A DNA stretch of 64,000 bases from Dyadobacter alkalitolerans DSM 23607 (GCF_000428845.1 NZ_AUAS01000001.1:372001-436000); one strand, 5' to 3'. Positions 53,120-63,328 are shown, numbered from the stretch's first letter. Notes: generated from the letters alone by a model not told the origin. Numbers and translations are program-made.

Positions 53120-53950
53120 ATGAAAGCCAATCACATCTTCCTTGCTGCATCCCTGTTCCTTTCTTCGGCTGCTGCAAGTGCACAACATTCCCTGACACAA
53201 CTTTGGGCTTCGGAAGCCACATTGCCTGTTCCTGAGTCTGTATTTTACAGTGCTAAAAACAAAATCTTATATGTAGCGCTCATTGATGGAAAGCCTGGTG
53301 AGAAAGATGGTAAAGGCGGGATTGCGAAAGTAGGATTGGATGGAAAAATCGTCGCAAAAGATTGGATAACAGGGCTACATGCGCCAAAAGGCATGGGCGT
53401 TATGGGCGACAAGCTTTACGTTGCCGACGTGACTGATTTGGTTGAAATTGATCTAAAATCAGGGAAAATCTTAAAGAAACACGCCGTTGAAGGTTCCGTA
53501 TTCTTGAATGACGTGACCATTGATGCAGAAGGAAATATCTACGTTTCGGATTCCAGCACGAAAAAAGTGCATATGATCAAAGACGGAAAGGTTTCGACCT
53601 TTCTTGAAGGCTTGAATGGTCCTAACGGCGTTTTGGCAGTTGGTTCGGACCTGCTGGTTGCTGATGCGGGAACATTGAAGAAAGTAAGCTCGACCAAAGA
53701 AATAAGCGTCTTGGCAGAAGGAATGGATAAAAGCACCGACGGAATCGAGCAGGTTGTGCCGGGTGAATACATTGTTTCGTGCTGGGCGGGTGTGGTTTAC
53801 TACGTTAAATCCGACGGGACAAAGCAGGAATTGCTGAACACAAGTGCGGATAAAACGAATTCGGCTGACATTGGCTACGATTCAGTGAAGAAAATCGTTT
53901 ATGTGCCGACTTTTGGCAAAAACAGTGTTGTAGCTTATCAGTTAAAATAA
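53120..53950 (+). CDS. Exported SMP-30/gluconolactonase-like beta-propeller
   Basis: A 276-residue protein with a signal peptide (MKANHIFLAASLFLSSAAASAQ). The rest is a six-bladed propeller with repeated G-N-I-Y-V-S-D and D-x-L-x-V-A-D patterns: KLYVADVTDLVEIDL, EGNIYVSDSSTKKVHMI and DLLVADAGTLKKVSS. SMP-30-type residues around FLNDVTIDAEG fit a metal site. The substrate and even an enzymatic role are uncertain. ATG 53120 is chosen over TTG 53114. The RRM gene follows after 43 bases, unrelated in function. Confidence 0.82.
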   Translation: MKANHIFLAASLFLSSAAASAQHSLTQLWASEATLPVPESVFYSAKNKILYVALIDGKPGEKDGKGGIAKVGLDGKIVAKDWITGLHAPKGMGVMGDKLYVADVTDLVEIDLKSGKILKKHAVEGSVFLNDVTIDAEGNIYVSDSSTKKVHMIKDGKVSTFLEGLNGPNGVLAVGSDLLVADAGTLKKVSSTKEISVLAEGMDKSTDGIEQVVPGEYIVSCWAGVVYYVKSDGTKQELLNTSADKTNSADIGYDSVKKIVYVPTFGKNSVVAYQLK

Positions 53951-53993
53951 ATATATTTATAACCTAAAAATTAAATTAAAACAAGTCGTTTCC

Positions 53994-54632
53994 ATGGACA
54001 TTTTTGTTGGGAGTCTTTCTTTTAAATTGAAGGAAAGCGAATTGCGTGAAGCTTTCGAAAAATTTGGAACAGTGAGCTCCGCGAAAATTATCATTGACAA
54101 GATTACACGTCAGAGCAAGGGTTTCGGCTTTGTCGAAATGCCGGATGAAGAAGAGGCAAGGTTGGCGATCAACAATCTGAACGGAGCCGATATGTACGGA
54201 AGGCCGTTGGTTGTAAACGAATCGCAGAAGAAAGAAGCAAGAGGAGACGCAAGTGCCCCACGGAGAGAAGGCGGTTTCAACAGAACGCCACGTCCTGAAG
54301 GCGGCAGTTCCGACAGACCAAGCAGCGCACCTGGAAGCGGAAGCAGCACGGGCGGCGGATACAGCGGTGGCGGTGGTTTCAGCGGTGGAGGCGGTTACAG
54401 TGGCGGCGGAGGCTATTCCGGAGGCGACAGAAGCTCAGGCGGCGGAAGCAACGACCGATACAGAAGCAGCGACCGTGGACACAGTGGCGGCGGATACGGT
54501 GATAAAAGTGGATTCGGAGGCAAATCAAGATCTGACGACCGATTTGGAAAAGGCGGAGGAGATTATAAAAAAGGCGGAGGCGGATCCAAAAACTACACCC
54601 GCAACATTGGCGATGACGATGATGATGATTGA
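53994..54632 (+). CDS. Bacterial RRM RNA-binding protein, glycine-rich tail
   Basis: A 212-residue protein. Residues 1-80 are one RNA-recognition motif: RNP2 is IFVGSL and RNP1 is KGFGFVEM, with ELREAFEKFGTVSSAKIIID between. The rest is disordered: Arg/Pro/Ser then Gly-Tyr-Ser-Gly repeats (about 120-145) and a closing run of acidic residues. It resembles eukaryotic glycine-rich and cyanobacterial Rbp proteins; in bacteria such proteins bind RNA and can respond to cold. No cold-shock leader is visible. A strong terminator follows. Confidence 0.93.
   Translation: MDIFVGSLSFKLKESELREAFEKFGTVSSAKIIIDKITRQSKGFGFVEMPDEEEARLAINNLNGADMYGRPLVVNESQKKEARGDASAPRREGGFNRTPRPEGGSSDRPSSAPGSGSSTGGGYSGGGGFSGGGGYSGGGGYSGGDRSSGGGSNDRYRSSDRGHSGGGYGDKSGFGGKSRSDDRFGKGGGDYKKGGGGSKNYTRNIGDDDDDD
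54351..54425 (+). repeat. Tandem glycine-codon repeats inside the RRM gene
   Basis: Imperfect repeats of about 21 bases encode GGGYSGGGGF-like units in the disordered tail. Slippage here could change the tail length between strains. Confidence 0.7.
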
Positions 54633-54660
54633 TAATAACTGATCATTGATCCATAAATAG

Positions 54661-54697
54661 AAAAACCCTGTAAGCCGATTCTTACAGGGTTTTTTAT
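54661..54697 (+). terminator. Terminator after the RRM gene
   Basis: AAACCCTGTAAG pairs with CTTACAGGGTTT around the loop CCGATT (54662-54692), then TTTTATT. It separates the RRM gene from the convergent permease gene. Confidence 0.92.
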
Positions 54698-54713
54698 TGG
54701 CAACAAGAGCGTG

Positions 54714-55904
54714 TTATGCTGTCGCCTTTACCTTATTATCTTTAAAGAAAAGCACAAATAGCACTAAAACAACGGCTGCAATGCCAGCAGGCACCATCCA
54801 TATGCTTGTCCAGTCTTTCACACCATTCACCGTGTACATGTCTGCAACGATGCCCGCAAGCCAGGAACCGATGCCCATTCCAATTCCGTAAGTGGCGATG
54901 GAGATAAGTCCCTGCGCAGATGAACGATACTTTTCGCCTGCTTTGCTGTCTGTGTAGATCTGTCCGGTAACGAAGAAGAAATCGTAGCAAACGCCGTGCA
55001 AAATGATGGCCATATAAAGCAGCCATTCGCTGGAAGCATCGCCGTAGCCAAAGCCGATAAAGCGGATAATCCAGGCAATCAACCCAACAACCAGCATCCA
55101 TTTAACACCTAAGCGGCTGAATGCAAGGGGAATTAAAAGCATGAAAATCACTTCAGAAGCTTGTCCAAGTGACATTTTGTTCTCCACATTGGTCATTCCT
55201 GAATCTGTCAGCGATGGATTAGCCATGGCGTAATAGAAGGACAACGGAATGCAGATCAGCAGCGAGGAGATGAAAAAGATGGCGAATGAGCGGTCTTTGA
55301 AAAGCGTGAAGGCATCCAATCCCAAAATGTCCGAGAATGAAGTTTTGGTGCTTGGTTTCGGCGGGGTATCTGGCAAAAAGAATGAATAAACGCCCAAAAA
55401 CGCAGAAGCAACCATTGAAATCTTAAAGATCATTACATCATCTCCAAAGCCATAATAACCGATAATGTTCGAAACCACAATCCAGGAAACCGTTCCCATT
55501 ACGCGTATGGCAGGGAAATCTTTTTCTGAATTGGTCACCTGCTGCATCGCGATCGAAGTCGTCAGCGACATCATCGGCGCGAATGAGATACAATAAGCCA
55601 GGATAATCCAGAAGAAATTGTCCGGATCGTCAACGCCTGTGAGGACGAATAGCAATGCGGCACCTGCAAGGCTCAACACGCCCAGCACTTTTTGTGCGGC
55701 AAAATAACGGTCGGCGATCATTCCGACAAAGAATGGAGCGATGATCTGCGCGATGGAAAAGGCCGCATAGGCATTCCCAACTTGCGCGCCTGTTGCGCCC
55801 AGTGCCGTGAACAGATATTTACTCATTTGACCGTACCACGATCCCCAGATAAAATAGAGGAGGAACATCATGGCCATCAACTGAAAACGCGTTGTGTTTT
55901 TCAT
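54714..55904 (-). CDS. Nucleoside/H+ symporter-family MFS permease
   Basis: A 396-residue permease with 12 membrane helices. It begins RFQLMAMMFLLYFIWGSWYG, typical of the nucleoside:proton symporter (NupG/XapB) family, and shows ALGATGAQVGNAYAAFSIAQ, then FVGMIADRYFAAQKVLG (the MFS loop 2-3 motif). The C-terminal half has SAQGLISIATYGIGMGIGSW. The likely substrate is a nucleoside, but sugar or aminosugar transport is known for relatives in Bacteroidota. It stands alone between convergent RRM and mutS. Confidence 0.88.
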   Translation of the reverse strand: MKNTTRFQLMAMMFLLYFIWGSWYGQMSKYLFTALGATGAQVGNAYAAFSIAQIIAPFFVGMIADRYFAAQKVLGVLSLAGAALLFVLTGVDDPDNFFWIILAYCISFAPMMSLTTSIAMQQVTNSEKDFPAIRVMGTVSWIVVSNIIGYYGFGDDVMIFKISMVASAFLGVYSFFLPDTPPKPSTKTSFSDILGLDAFTLFKDRSFAIFFISSLLICIPLSFYYAMANPSLTDSGMTNVENKMSLGQASEVIFMLLIPLAFSRLGVKWMLVVGLIAWIIRFIGFGYGDASSEWLLYMAIILHGVCYDFFFVTGQIYTDSKAGEKYRSSAQGLISIATYGIGMGIGSWLAGIVADMYTVNGVKDWTSIWMVPAGIAAVVLVLFVLFFKDNKVKATA

Positions 55905-55949
55905 AAAAGGGATAGGAGTTTGATTGGGTAAATAATAAGGGGTTATGGG

Positions 55950-58610
55950 TTACTTTTTAACGATTTTCTGGAATTCATTCAGTTTCAAAAGCGCCTCGAT
56001 GGGCGATAGTGTGTTCACATCGACCAGCGATAATTTTTCTTTCAACTCCTCCATACGCGGATCGGCCGGTTCGAAAATGCTTAACTGGAAGTTGTTTTTA
56101 GGAATTTCCTTCACCCGCTTTTTGTGCTCGTGTGTGACGTGGTCTTTCTCCAAATGATGCATGATCTCACTCGCGCGCAACACGATCAGCTGCGGCATGC
56201 CCGCAATCTGCGCTACGTGGATCCCAAAACTATGCGCGCTTCCGCCCGGTTTCAGTTTGCGAAGGAAAATCACTTTGTTATCGACTTCTTTTACTGCGAC
56301 ATTGAAGTTCTTAATGCGCGGAAAATCCTCGGTAAGCTGATTTAACTCGTGGTAATGTGTTGCAAACAATGTTTTTGGCCTGCAATCAGCCTGATTATGG
56401 AGATATTCTGCTATTGCCCAGGCAATGGAAACGCCGTCGTAGGTGCTTGTTCCTCGTCCGATCTCATCCATTAAAACCAAACTCCGGTCACTCAGGTTAT
56501 TGAGAATGCTGGCCGTTTCGGTCATTTCCACCATGAATGTACTTTCACCGCGGCTCAGGTTGTCGCTCGCCCCTACCCGGGTGAAGATTTTATCCACTAA
56601 TCCAATGTTTGCGGATTTGGCGGGCACATAGCAACCCATTTGCGCCATGAGCACGATCAATGCGGTTTGCCGCAACAATGCAGATTTTCCGGCCATGTTA
56701 GGACCAGTAATGATGATGATCTGTTGTGAAACATCATCCAGAAACAGGTCATTCGGCACATAACTTTCTCCCACGGGAAGTTGCTGCTCGATAACCGGAT
56801 GGCGTCCGTCCTTGATATCCAGCTCGTTGCCTTCGCTGATGACGGGTTTTGTGTATTTATTTTTTCGCGCAACCGTAGCGAATGAGCTCAGCGCATCCAG
56901 CGTGGATATCACCAGTGCATTCTGCTGCACCGTGCCCACATATTCAGCCGCCATAGACATTAATTCGCTGAAAATCCGGTATTCTATCGCTGAAATTTTA
57001 TCCTCAGCATTCAGGATTTTCTCCTCGTATTCTTTGAGCTCGGGCGTAATGTATCGCTCGGCATTCACCAGCGTTTGTTTTCTGATCCAATCAGCCGGGA
57101 CTTTATTTTGATGTGCGTGCGTGACTTCCAGATAATACCCAAAAACCTTATTATAAGCGATTTTGAGTGATCCGATGCCCGTGCGTTCTATTTCCCTGTT
57201 TTGCAGTTTGATTAAAAAGTCCTTCCCTTCATAAGAGATCGCATGCAACTCGTCGAGTTCAGGATCAACGCCACTTTTCACAATGCGGCCATTATTTGTC
57301 AGCAGAGGTGCGTCTTCACGGATTTCGTTTTCAATTTTATCAACCAAAAAACTGCAAGGATTAAGCTGATCCGCATATTTCTTCAATATCTCAACGGCCT
57401 GCGTAGAAATTTCCTTTTTGCCTGCCTTCTTGGATTTTTCTTCTTCCTGGTTAATAATGCCGGAAATCAGCTCCTTTACCGGACCGATTTGTTTTAACGA
57501 CTTTTTCAGCTGCACTAATTCACGGGGATTGATTCGCTTCACGGCAACTTTGGAAATAAGTCTTTCCAAATCCCCTATTTGCTTCAAATACCCTGTAATC
57601 GTATCATGAAGGTCTTCATTTTCAAGAAAATGCTCGACCGTATTCAGCCGGTCTTCGATAGCCAGTTTGTCTTTTAATGGCAAAACAATCCATTTCCGAA
57701 GCAAACGCGCGCCCATAGGCGTCACAGTCTGATCCAGAATTTGTATCAATGGCACGCCGCCTTCCTGCTGCGGGTAAACGAGTTCCAGATTACGAACTGT
57801 AAAGCGGTCCAGCCAAACATATTTTTCTTCCTCCAAACGCGTAATGCGACCAATGTGGCCCACTTCTTTGTGCTCCGTTTCGCGCAGATAATGCAGGATG
57901 ACGCCCGCTGCAATGATCCCCATCGGCAGCGCTTCGATCCCGAAACCTTTTAATGTCGTTGTCTGAAAATGTCCGATCAGCTGCTCATAGCCATATTCGT
58001 AGCCAAAGCACCAGTCGTCCAGTTGAAAAGAGTGATGTTTCCCTCCGAAAAGCTGATTAAATTCCTGTTTGTGCCTCTTGCAAAAAAGCACTTCGGCCGG
58101 GCTGAAACCCTGTAACATTTTATCAATGTATGCCGCATTGCCCTGGGCCGTCATAAATTCTCCCGTAGAAATGTCCAGGAAAGCAAGTCCGTAAATGTTG
58201 TCAGGTCCAATGTGGACAGCCGCCAGATAATTGTTTTTACGGGTGTCAAGCACATTATCATTCAGCGAAACGCCGGGCGTAACCAGCTCGGTAACGCCTC
58301 TTTTTACAATGCCTTTGGCTGCGGCAGGATCTTCGAGCTGATCACAAATCGCCACGCGCTCGCCCGCACGGACCAACTTCGGAAGATAATTATCAAGGGA
58401 ATGGTGTGGAAATCCCGCCAGTTCTTCGTGCGCACCGCCATTGTTCCGGCGGGTAAGCACTATGCCGAGAATTTTAGAGGCACGAATGGCGTCTTCTCCG
58501 AAAGTTTCGTAAAAATCCCCCACGCGAAACAGCAGCAGCGCGCCGGGGTACTTGGCCTTGATCTCGTTGTATTGTTTATTAAGCGGAGTTTCTTTTTGTG
58601 CCTTTGCCAA
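55950..58610 (-). CDS. mutS: DNA mismatch repair protein MutS
   Basis: An 886-residue mismatch-recognition ATPase. The mismatch-binding FYE motif is in [13 protein letters not shown]; connector, lever and clamp domains follow; the ATPase has Walker [14 protein letters not shown], Walker [17 protein letters not shown] and [10 protein letters not shown]. The likely start is TTG 58610 ([14 protein letters not shown]): the preceding in-frame codon is TAG, so no longer start exists. A good minus-strand promoter lies just upstream. The length fits the family. Confidence 0.96.
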   Translation of the reverse strand: MAKAQKETPLNKQYNEIKAKYPGALLLFRVGDFYETFGEDAIRASKILGIVLTRRNNGGAHEELAGFPHHSLDNYLPKLVRAGERVAICDQLEDPAAAKGIVKRGVTELVTPGVSLNDNVLDTRKNNYLAAVHIGPDNIYGLAFLDISTGEFMTAQGNAAYIDKMLQGFSPAEVLFCKRHKQEFNQLFGGKHHSFQLDDWCFGYEYGYEQLIGHFQTTTLKGFGIEALPMGIIAAGVILHYLRETEHKEVGHIGRITRLEEEKYVWLDRFTVRNLELVYPQQEGGVPLIQILDQTVTPMGARLLRKWIVLPLKDKLAIEDRLNTVEHFLENEDLHDTITGYLKQIGDLERLISKVAVKRINPRELVQLKKSLKQIGPVKELISGIINQEEEKSKKAGKKEISTQAVEILKKYADQLNPCSFLVDKIENEIREDAPLLTNNGRIVKSGVDPELDELHAISYEGKDFLIKLQNREIERTGIGSLKIAYNKVFGYYLEVTHAHQNKVPADWIRKQTLVNAERYITPELKEYEEKILNAEDKISAIEYRIFSELMSMAAEYVGTVQQNALVISTLDALSSFATVARKNKYTKPVISEGNELDIKDGRHPVIEQQLPVGESYVPNDLFLDDVSQQIIIITGPNMAGKSALLRQTALIVLMAQMGCYVPAKSANIGLVDKIFTRVGASDNLSRGESTFMVEMTETASILNNLSDRSLVLMDEIGRGTSTYDGVSIAWAIAEYLHNQADCRPKTLFATHYHELNQLTEDFPRIKNFNVAVKEVDNKVIFLRKLKPGGSAHSFGIHVAQIAGMPQLIVLRASEIMHHLEKDHVTHEHKKRVKEIPKNNFQLSIFEPADPRMEELKEKLSLVDVNTLSPIEALLKLNEFQKIVKK

Positions 58611-58642
58611 CTATCAGCCTTATTTTAAGAAAAGGATATGTA

Positions 58643-58672
58643 CAAAATTAAGCCTTCTCTCCGGTTTGGCAA
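58643..58672 (-). promoter_or_regulatory. Promoter for mutS
   Basis: On the minus strand TTG (58672-58670), 19 bases, then TAATTTTG (58650-58643), a full -7 match; the start would be near 58637, 27 bases before the TTG codon. Confidence 0.6.
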
Positions 58673-58707
58673 CATTGGGCCAAGGTTTTGTGAAAGCAGC
58701 AGTTATC

Positions 58708-59304
58708 TCAATCGTATACGCGGCGCACGTCTTTGGCCGTAACTTCCCACACGTCCCCTGGTTTAGGAAATTCACCCTTTTTCTCAGCGAGAGAAATTTT
58801 TCCAATTGACCAGCGCACGAGCCGCAATGTTGGGAAACCGGCCGCGGCGGTCATACGTCTTACCTGCCTGTTTTTGCCTTCGCCTAGGGAAATGGAAACC
58901 CAGGAAACAGGAATGTTCTGGCGAAAGCGGATGGGTGGATTGCGTTCAGGTAATGTTGGTTCGTCAATCGGCGAGATTTTCGCACGGAGCGTTAAGTGCT
59001 TTTTGCCGTTAATCGAGATTTGCACGCCGTCGCGGAGCATTGCACATGCCTCCTCAGTGATGGTGCCTTCAACCTGGGCATAATACGTTTTGGAATGTTT
59101 GTTTTTGGGATCTAGAACCTTTGTTTTCAAAAAATTATCATTGGTAAGCAGCAGCAATCCTTCACTATCCGCATCCAACCGCCCAACGGGATAAATGTCT
59201 TTGGGAAACTCAAAATCAAGATCCGCAAGCGTAGGGTGATCACCTTCACGAGAAAATTGTGAGAGCATTCCGAATGGCTTGTAAATGAAGAAGTAACGAA
59301 ACAA
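58708..59304 (-). CDS. Pseudouridine synthase, RluE/RsuA family
   Basis: A 198-residue enzyme that makes pseudouridine in rRNA. The catalytic Asp is in the motif VGRLDADSEGLLLLTND; KPFGMLSQF and GKNRQVRRMTAAAGFPTLRL are further family marks. There is no S4 domain at the N-terminus, as in RluE, which modifies 23S rRNA in E. coli. The exact target is unknown. The stop lies 98 bases before the mutS start on the same strand. Confidence 0.92.
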   Translation of the reverse strand: MFRYFFIYKPFGMLSQFSREGDHPTLADLDFEFPKDIYPVGRLDADSEGLLLLTNDNFLKTKVLDPKNKHSKTYYAQVEGTITEEACAMLRDGVQISINGKKHLTLRAKISPIDEPTLPERNPPIRFRQNIPVSWVSISLGEGKNRQVRRMTAAAGFPTLRLVRWSIGKISLAEKKGEFPKPGDVWEVTAKDVRRVYD

Positions 59305-59335
59305 ATTGAAATGGAATTAGGATGAATCGGCGCTG

Positions 59336-59920
59336 TTATTTTAGAAGCGCAGCAGGATTTATAGAAAAACCCGGTAAGATATTTTCTCCTGAAAGCGTCA
59401 CATCCAATGTATCGTGGATGACAATAGATTGATCAGCTCTATATATATGAATCTTATTATTAAAACGATCTATCAGCCAGCCCAACTGAGTTCCGTTAGT
59501 AATGAACTCGTTCATTTTATCCTGCAAGTAGACCAAATCATCGAATTGTGAATGGATTTCTACCACGAAATCAGGACAAACAGGTGCGAAAGTTTCTTTC
59601 TCGTCTTCTGATAATGCTTCCCATTTTTCCATGATCAGGAAGGACGCATCTGGCGACCTTACGGCTTTGTTTGGCAATGTGAAACCGGTTGACGAGTCGA
59701 ATAAATAACCATAGCGATTGTCTCTATTCCAGTTTCCCAGAGCAGCAGCAATCTTTGCATTAAATATGCTTGTAAGTGCTCCGCTTAAAGACTGAATTAT
59801 AATATTTCCTTGCGAGTCTCTTTCAAATTTTAGTGTGTCGTTCATTTGGCAAAACCGGAAGAATTCTTCTTCACTCATCAGGTCGCCCATCTTCATTGTT
59901 ACCGGCATTGGCATGTCCAT
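59336..59920 (-). CDS. Uma2-family (DUF820) putative endonuclease
   Basis: A 194-residue protein of the Uma2/DUF820 group, which has a PD-(D/E)xK nuclease-like fold. Motifs: FDSSTGFTLPNKAVRSPDAS, CPDFVVEIHSQFDDLVYLQD and GTQLGWLIDRFNNKIHIYR. The acidic residues of the site are present. The role of these proteins is poorly known; they are common in Bacteroidota and cyanobacteria. It is followed by no linked gene. Confidence 0.85.
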   Translation of the reverse strand: MDMPMPVTMKMGDLMSEEEFFRFCQMNDTLKFERDSQGNIIIQSLSGALTSIFNAKIAAALGNWNRDNRYGYLFDSSTGFTLPNKAVRSPDASFLIMEKWEALSEDEKETFAPVCPDFVVEIHSQFDDLVYLQDKMNEFITNGTQLGWLIDRFNNKIHIYRADQSIVIHDTLDVTLSGENILPGFSINPAALLK

Positions 59921-59963
59921 AACGCTTTTGGTTTGAATCTTGCTTTAATCAAAAATACGAAAT

Positions 59964-60752
59964 TTATGAGTCGGTGCGCGAATATGGCGATTCAATTTCT
60001 AACCACACCGGACAATGGTCCGAGTGGACGGCGTCATTTATTTGCCGGCTGGAAATGATGCGATCTTTCAAACTATCGGCAACGGAAATGTAGTCGATGC
60101 GCCAGCCTTTGTTATTGCCGCGGGCGCCTGCGCGATAGGTCCACCAGGAATATTCGCGCAGTTCCGGATTTTTGAAACGGAATGCGTCGGTGTAGCCGTT
60201 ACTGAACCATTTGGTCATCCATTCCCGCTCCTCTGGAAGGAAGCCGGACATTTTCTTATTCCTGACCGGATCGTGAATGTCGATTTCGTTATGCGCAATG
60301 TTGTAGTCCCCGCAAATGATCAGGTTAGGGCGTTCTTTTCTTAGTTCAGTAACCCAATCAAAGAAGTCGCTCAAAAACTGAATTTTCACACCCTGGCGGA
60401 TTTCCCCGCTTGTTCCTGAAGGAAAGTAGCAGTTCAAAACAGTGATATCTCCAAAATCCGCACGCAGGATCCGGCCTTCTGCATCATAAGTAGGAATGGC
60501 GCAGCCTGCGGAAACCATATCCGGCTGGATTTTGGAAAACATCGCAACTCCGCTATAACCTTTTTTCTCTGCCGCATGCCAGCCAATGAGCTCATAGCCA
60601 AGCGATTCCAGGCCAGACAGATCCACCACATCAGGCGTGGCTTTTACTTCCTGGAAACACAAAACGTCAGCGGAAACCGTGCTTAGCCATTCAACCAGAC
60701 CATTCCGCAATGCGGCACGAATCCCGTTGAGATTGTAAGTAAGTATTTTCAT
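59964..60752 (-). CDS. xth: Exodeoxyribonuclease III
   Basis: A 262-residue EEP-fold nuclease for base-excision repair (AP endonuclease and 3'-5' exonuclease). Markers are ILTYNLNGIRAALRNGLVEW, VLCFQEVKATPDVVD (catalytic Glu), YSGVAMFSKI, NLIICGDYNIAHNEIDIHD and the C-terminal WRIDYISVADS and HSDHCPVWLEI (catalytic His). The length is normal. It follows the large membrane-protein gene by 5 bases, so the two are co-transcribed. Confidence 0.95.
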   Translation of the reverse strand: MKILTYNLNGIRAALRNGLVEWLSTVSADVLCFQEVKATPDVVDLSGLESLGYELIGWHAAEKKGYSGVAMFSKIQPDMVSAGCAIPTYDAEGRILRADFGDITVLNCYFPSGTSGEIRQGVKIQFLSDFFDWVTELRKERPNLIICGDYNIAHNEIDIHDPVRNKKMSGFLPEEREWMTKWFSNGYTDAFRFKNPELREYSWWTYRAGARGNNKGWRIDYISVADSLKDRIISSRQINDAVHSDHCPVWLEIESPYSRTDS

Positions 60753-60757
60753 ATCAG

Positions 60758-62602
60758 CTATTTATGAATTTTTCCTTCTGACAAGAAAATGCTTTTCCCT
60801 GTAAAGTAGGATTTCCATTTTCCAGGCGCAGCAGGATCTTTTTCCACCATCCAAACTTCAAACAAACCCGCCGGAAGCTTAGTCCGGTATAACGAGTATT
60901 GATATTCAGATCCGTAGTAGATCTGGTTTTTCAAAAATTGAGCAGGAGAATTCGGCACGGGAAGCGCGGGTAAAAGCAGGGTGCGGTTTTCGGAAGCCAG
61001 AGCAAAATAAACTGGATTTCCACTCCCGTTATCGTTCGCCTGAATACGCAGGAATTTGACCGGAATGTTATTGCCATCATTCAAATAACTGACCTTAACC
61101 TCAACTTTTCCCTCATAACGATCCGTTTTTTGTCCGGTTTCAGCAATGAACTGCTGGTGGGATGGAAAGTCTTTATACTGATCGAAATTGAGCAGATTAT
61201 TGGCATTTAATGTATCGATCAGATTGCTCATTCTCGTGGGATGGTTCCAGAATGGAATGTCCCCGAAATTATCGCCCGTTGTCAGGAAGGTTTTGTGGTT
61301 TTTCCAGTAAAAACTGTCGATCACAAGATCCTCGTGGAATCGTCGGATACTGGCAACCGACATATAATAACTCACAAAATTCAGCGCTATGAAGCAAACC
61401 AAACCAAGTAATACGGCAATGTGCTTGATGCTTTTGAAATTTTTGACTAAAATCACAACACATATATACACCGTTGCCAGCAACGCAACCCCGAAAATCA
61501 TGTAACGCCGGGAAAATATATTGCCGCCATACATCACATACGTGTTGATAGGCCTGCTGATCACAAACATTGCGCCCGTTCCCATGGCAAACATCATTGC
61601 ACCCCACAAAAACCAATCACTCCAGAGCGGTTTTTTATTTAGCAAAAGCCTCAACACCCAAATGCAAAAAACAAGCAACATACCCGCACCCAGTAACACG
61701 CACCAGACCATATCGGCGTAAAACGTGTTGATAACCGGATGTATAACGTCCAGGTAAAGCGCATTGCCCCAGAAGGCAAACACAAAAATGAGGTTAAAAA
61801 TCGGATGCGGCCAAACGGAGCCGGTGTGTGATGGAATAATCTGATAATCAAACAGAAAGTAGAAAAGCACAATGGCCACCGCGATGGCAAGCCAGATAAA
61901 AAGCAGCCTGAATCTTCGCTGTAATCCCAAGATCAGCGTGCCAATGATCCAGGTGAGGATGCCGCTTCCGCTTGTGAATGTGGTCAAAAGCGCAGCTGCA
62001 ATCCCTAAATACCAGCCTTTCTGATCATTCCTTGCAATTCCATAAGCAGAAAGCAATGCGAAAAAGATTAGGGGCGTATTCTGGATTGCGGCTATTCCCC
62101 AAACGGCGTTTTCAAAATAAACCAGATTGAAAAGCACGTAAGGAACGGGAATGAAGTAATACCAGGAGATCTGCTCTTTTTTGAATGACAGGAAAAGCAA
62201 ATAAAAAATGCCCAGCAACGCGAGGTTACCGAGCAGTATTTGAGTTTTGACATTGACCGTACCCGTGAAAAAGTACATGATCAGCATCACAGTCCTTTCA
62301 AATGCAAAACGGTGCTGATTGACCTGCTCGAAAAGCACTTCGATCTTGCCTACAAAACCATTAGCAACATGAAAATTATGGATCGTTTCCAGCAGATTGA
62401 AGTCATCCGTGTAGGGAATATTCAATGTGTAGGCTTCCAGAATGAGATAAAAATAGACAACCGGTGTAATGATCAGGCCTATTCCCGACCATTTTCGCAA
62501 TGTAACCTGGCCTCTGTAAAAGCTTATTCCAAACAGAACAAGCAGAATAATGACCAGGCTAAAATACTGAAAGAGATAAGGGTTGTCTACAAGTATTCTC
62601 AA
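60758..62602 (-). CDS. Large polytopic membrane protein, GT-C-like
   Basis: A 614-residue protein with about 11 membrane helices in the first 400 residues and a soluble C-terminal part of about 180 residues. The first extracytoplasmic loop reads NIPYTDDFNLLETIHNFH, with an acidic pair (Asp66-Asp67) as in GT-C glycosyltransferases, which use polyprenyl-sugar donors. Other GT-C marks are not clear, so the call is inference. It follows the lipoprotein gene by 17 bases and precedes xth by 5. Confidence 0.7.
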   Translation of the reverse strand: MRILVDNPYLFQYFSLVIILLVLFGISFYRGQVTLRKWSGIGLIITPVVYFYLILEAYTLNIPYTDDFNLLETIHNFHVANGFVGKIEVLFEQVNQHRFAFERTVMLIMYFFTGTVNVKTQILLGNLALLGIFYLLFLSFKKEQISWYYFIPVPYVLFNLVYFENAVWGIAAIQNTPLIFFALLSAYGIARNDQKGWYLGIAAALLTTFTSGSGILTWIIGTLILGLQRRFRLLFIWLAIAVAIVLFYFLFDYQIIPSHTGSVWPHPIFNLIFVFAFWGNALYLDVIHPVINTFYADMVWCVLLGAGMLLVFCIWVLRLLLNKKPLWSDWFLWGAMMFAMGTGAMFVISRPINTYVMYGGNIFSRRYMIFGVALLATVYICVVILVKNFKSIKHIAVLLGLVCFIALNFVSYYMSVASIRRFHEDLVIDSFYWKNHKTFLTTGDNFGDIPFWNHPTRMSNLIDTLNANNLLNFDQYKDFPSHQQFIAETGQKTDRYEGKVEVKVSYLNDGNNIPVKFLRIQANDNGSGNPVYFALASENRTLLLPALPVPNSPAQFLKNQIYYGSEYQYSLYRTKLPAGLFEVWMVEKDPAAPGKWKSYFTGKSIFLSEGKIHK

Positions 62603-62619
62603 AACTGTGTGATTTAAAT

Positions 62620-63246
62620 TTAGCGTGCGAGCATCTTACTCGTAACTTCTTTTTCGAATGTAATGTATCCGGGATAATTGACCTGTTTTCCAGCTACATC
62701 CAGTGTTGGGCGGATTTTCACCTGGAATTTTGCTGGCTTTGCGTCGCCTTTGCCGGTCAGCGCCATGATCATGTTCACGAACTCATCGCGCGTTTTGTCA
62801 TTGGAAAGCAACTGGTAAGCATTTGTATTGAGCCTTACGGGAACTCGTGTAGGGCTGGTTCCTGGCATTACTTCGATCAGCTGGCTCAGGTAGCCGTTGA
62901 AGATCTCGTTATTGGTAAGTAACACTTTGTATTCCAACTGGTTGATCGCGGCGCGTTTCTTGGTTGGGTTCGTTATGTCAATGTTCACCCGCAGATCCAG
63001 AGGCACATTTTTCCTTAAAAGTCCCATCGCAAGTCCGGGATATTTCGCCAGGTCAAAATCGCTGAAACTGCGGATATTCTTAAATTCCCGAATGTCAATT
63101 CCCCCCAGATAAACGCTATCGACCGAGGCAATGTCGTATTTACAATCGCCAAATGTTTTCGCATCGGCAACCTGGCGGCCTACTCCGCAACTGGAAAGCG
63201 CACCGGCTACAATCATGAGTACAAGGACCCAAATGTTCTTTTTCAT
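62620..63246 (-). CDS. Lipoprotein with LEA14-like domain
   Basis: A 208-residue protein with lipobox LSSC (MKKNIWVLVLMIVAGALSSC). The body has the repeating beta pattern of LEA14/WHy domains: LRVNIDITNPTKKRAAINQL and LEYKVLLTNNEIFNGYLSQL. These domains occur in outer-membrane-linked proteins of unknown role. ATG 63246 is preferred to the ATG at 63252. It is the first gene of a leftward set with the GT-C-like protein and xth. Confidence 0.75.
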   Translation of the reverse strand: MKKNIWVLVLMIVAGALSSCGVGRQVADAKTFGDCKYDIASVDSVYLGGIDIREFKNIRSFSDFDLAKYPGLAMGLLRKNVPLDLRVNIDITNPTKKRAAINQLEYKVLLTNNEIFNGYLSQLIEVMPGTSPTRVPVRLNTNAYQLLSNDKTRDEFVNMIMALTGKGDAKPAKFQVKIRPTLDVAGKQVNYPGYITFEKEVTSKMLAR

Positions 63247-63328
63247 TATCAAAATATTTTTCGCAAGTTAAACAGTAGGTATCAGAACGCATGCACCGCG
63301 CAACGATTATTAGTTTGTGACTATATTT

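Noticed and set aside
54253-54642. 129-codon frame overlapping the RRM gene
   Set aside because: It arises from the glycine-codon repeats read in another frame, giving an Ala/Val/Glu-rich product without motif.
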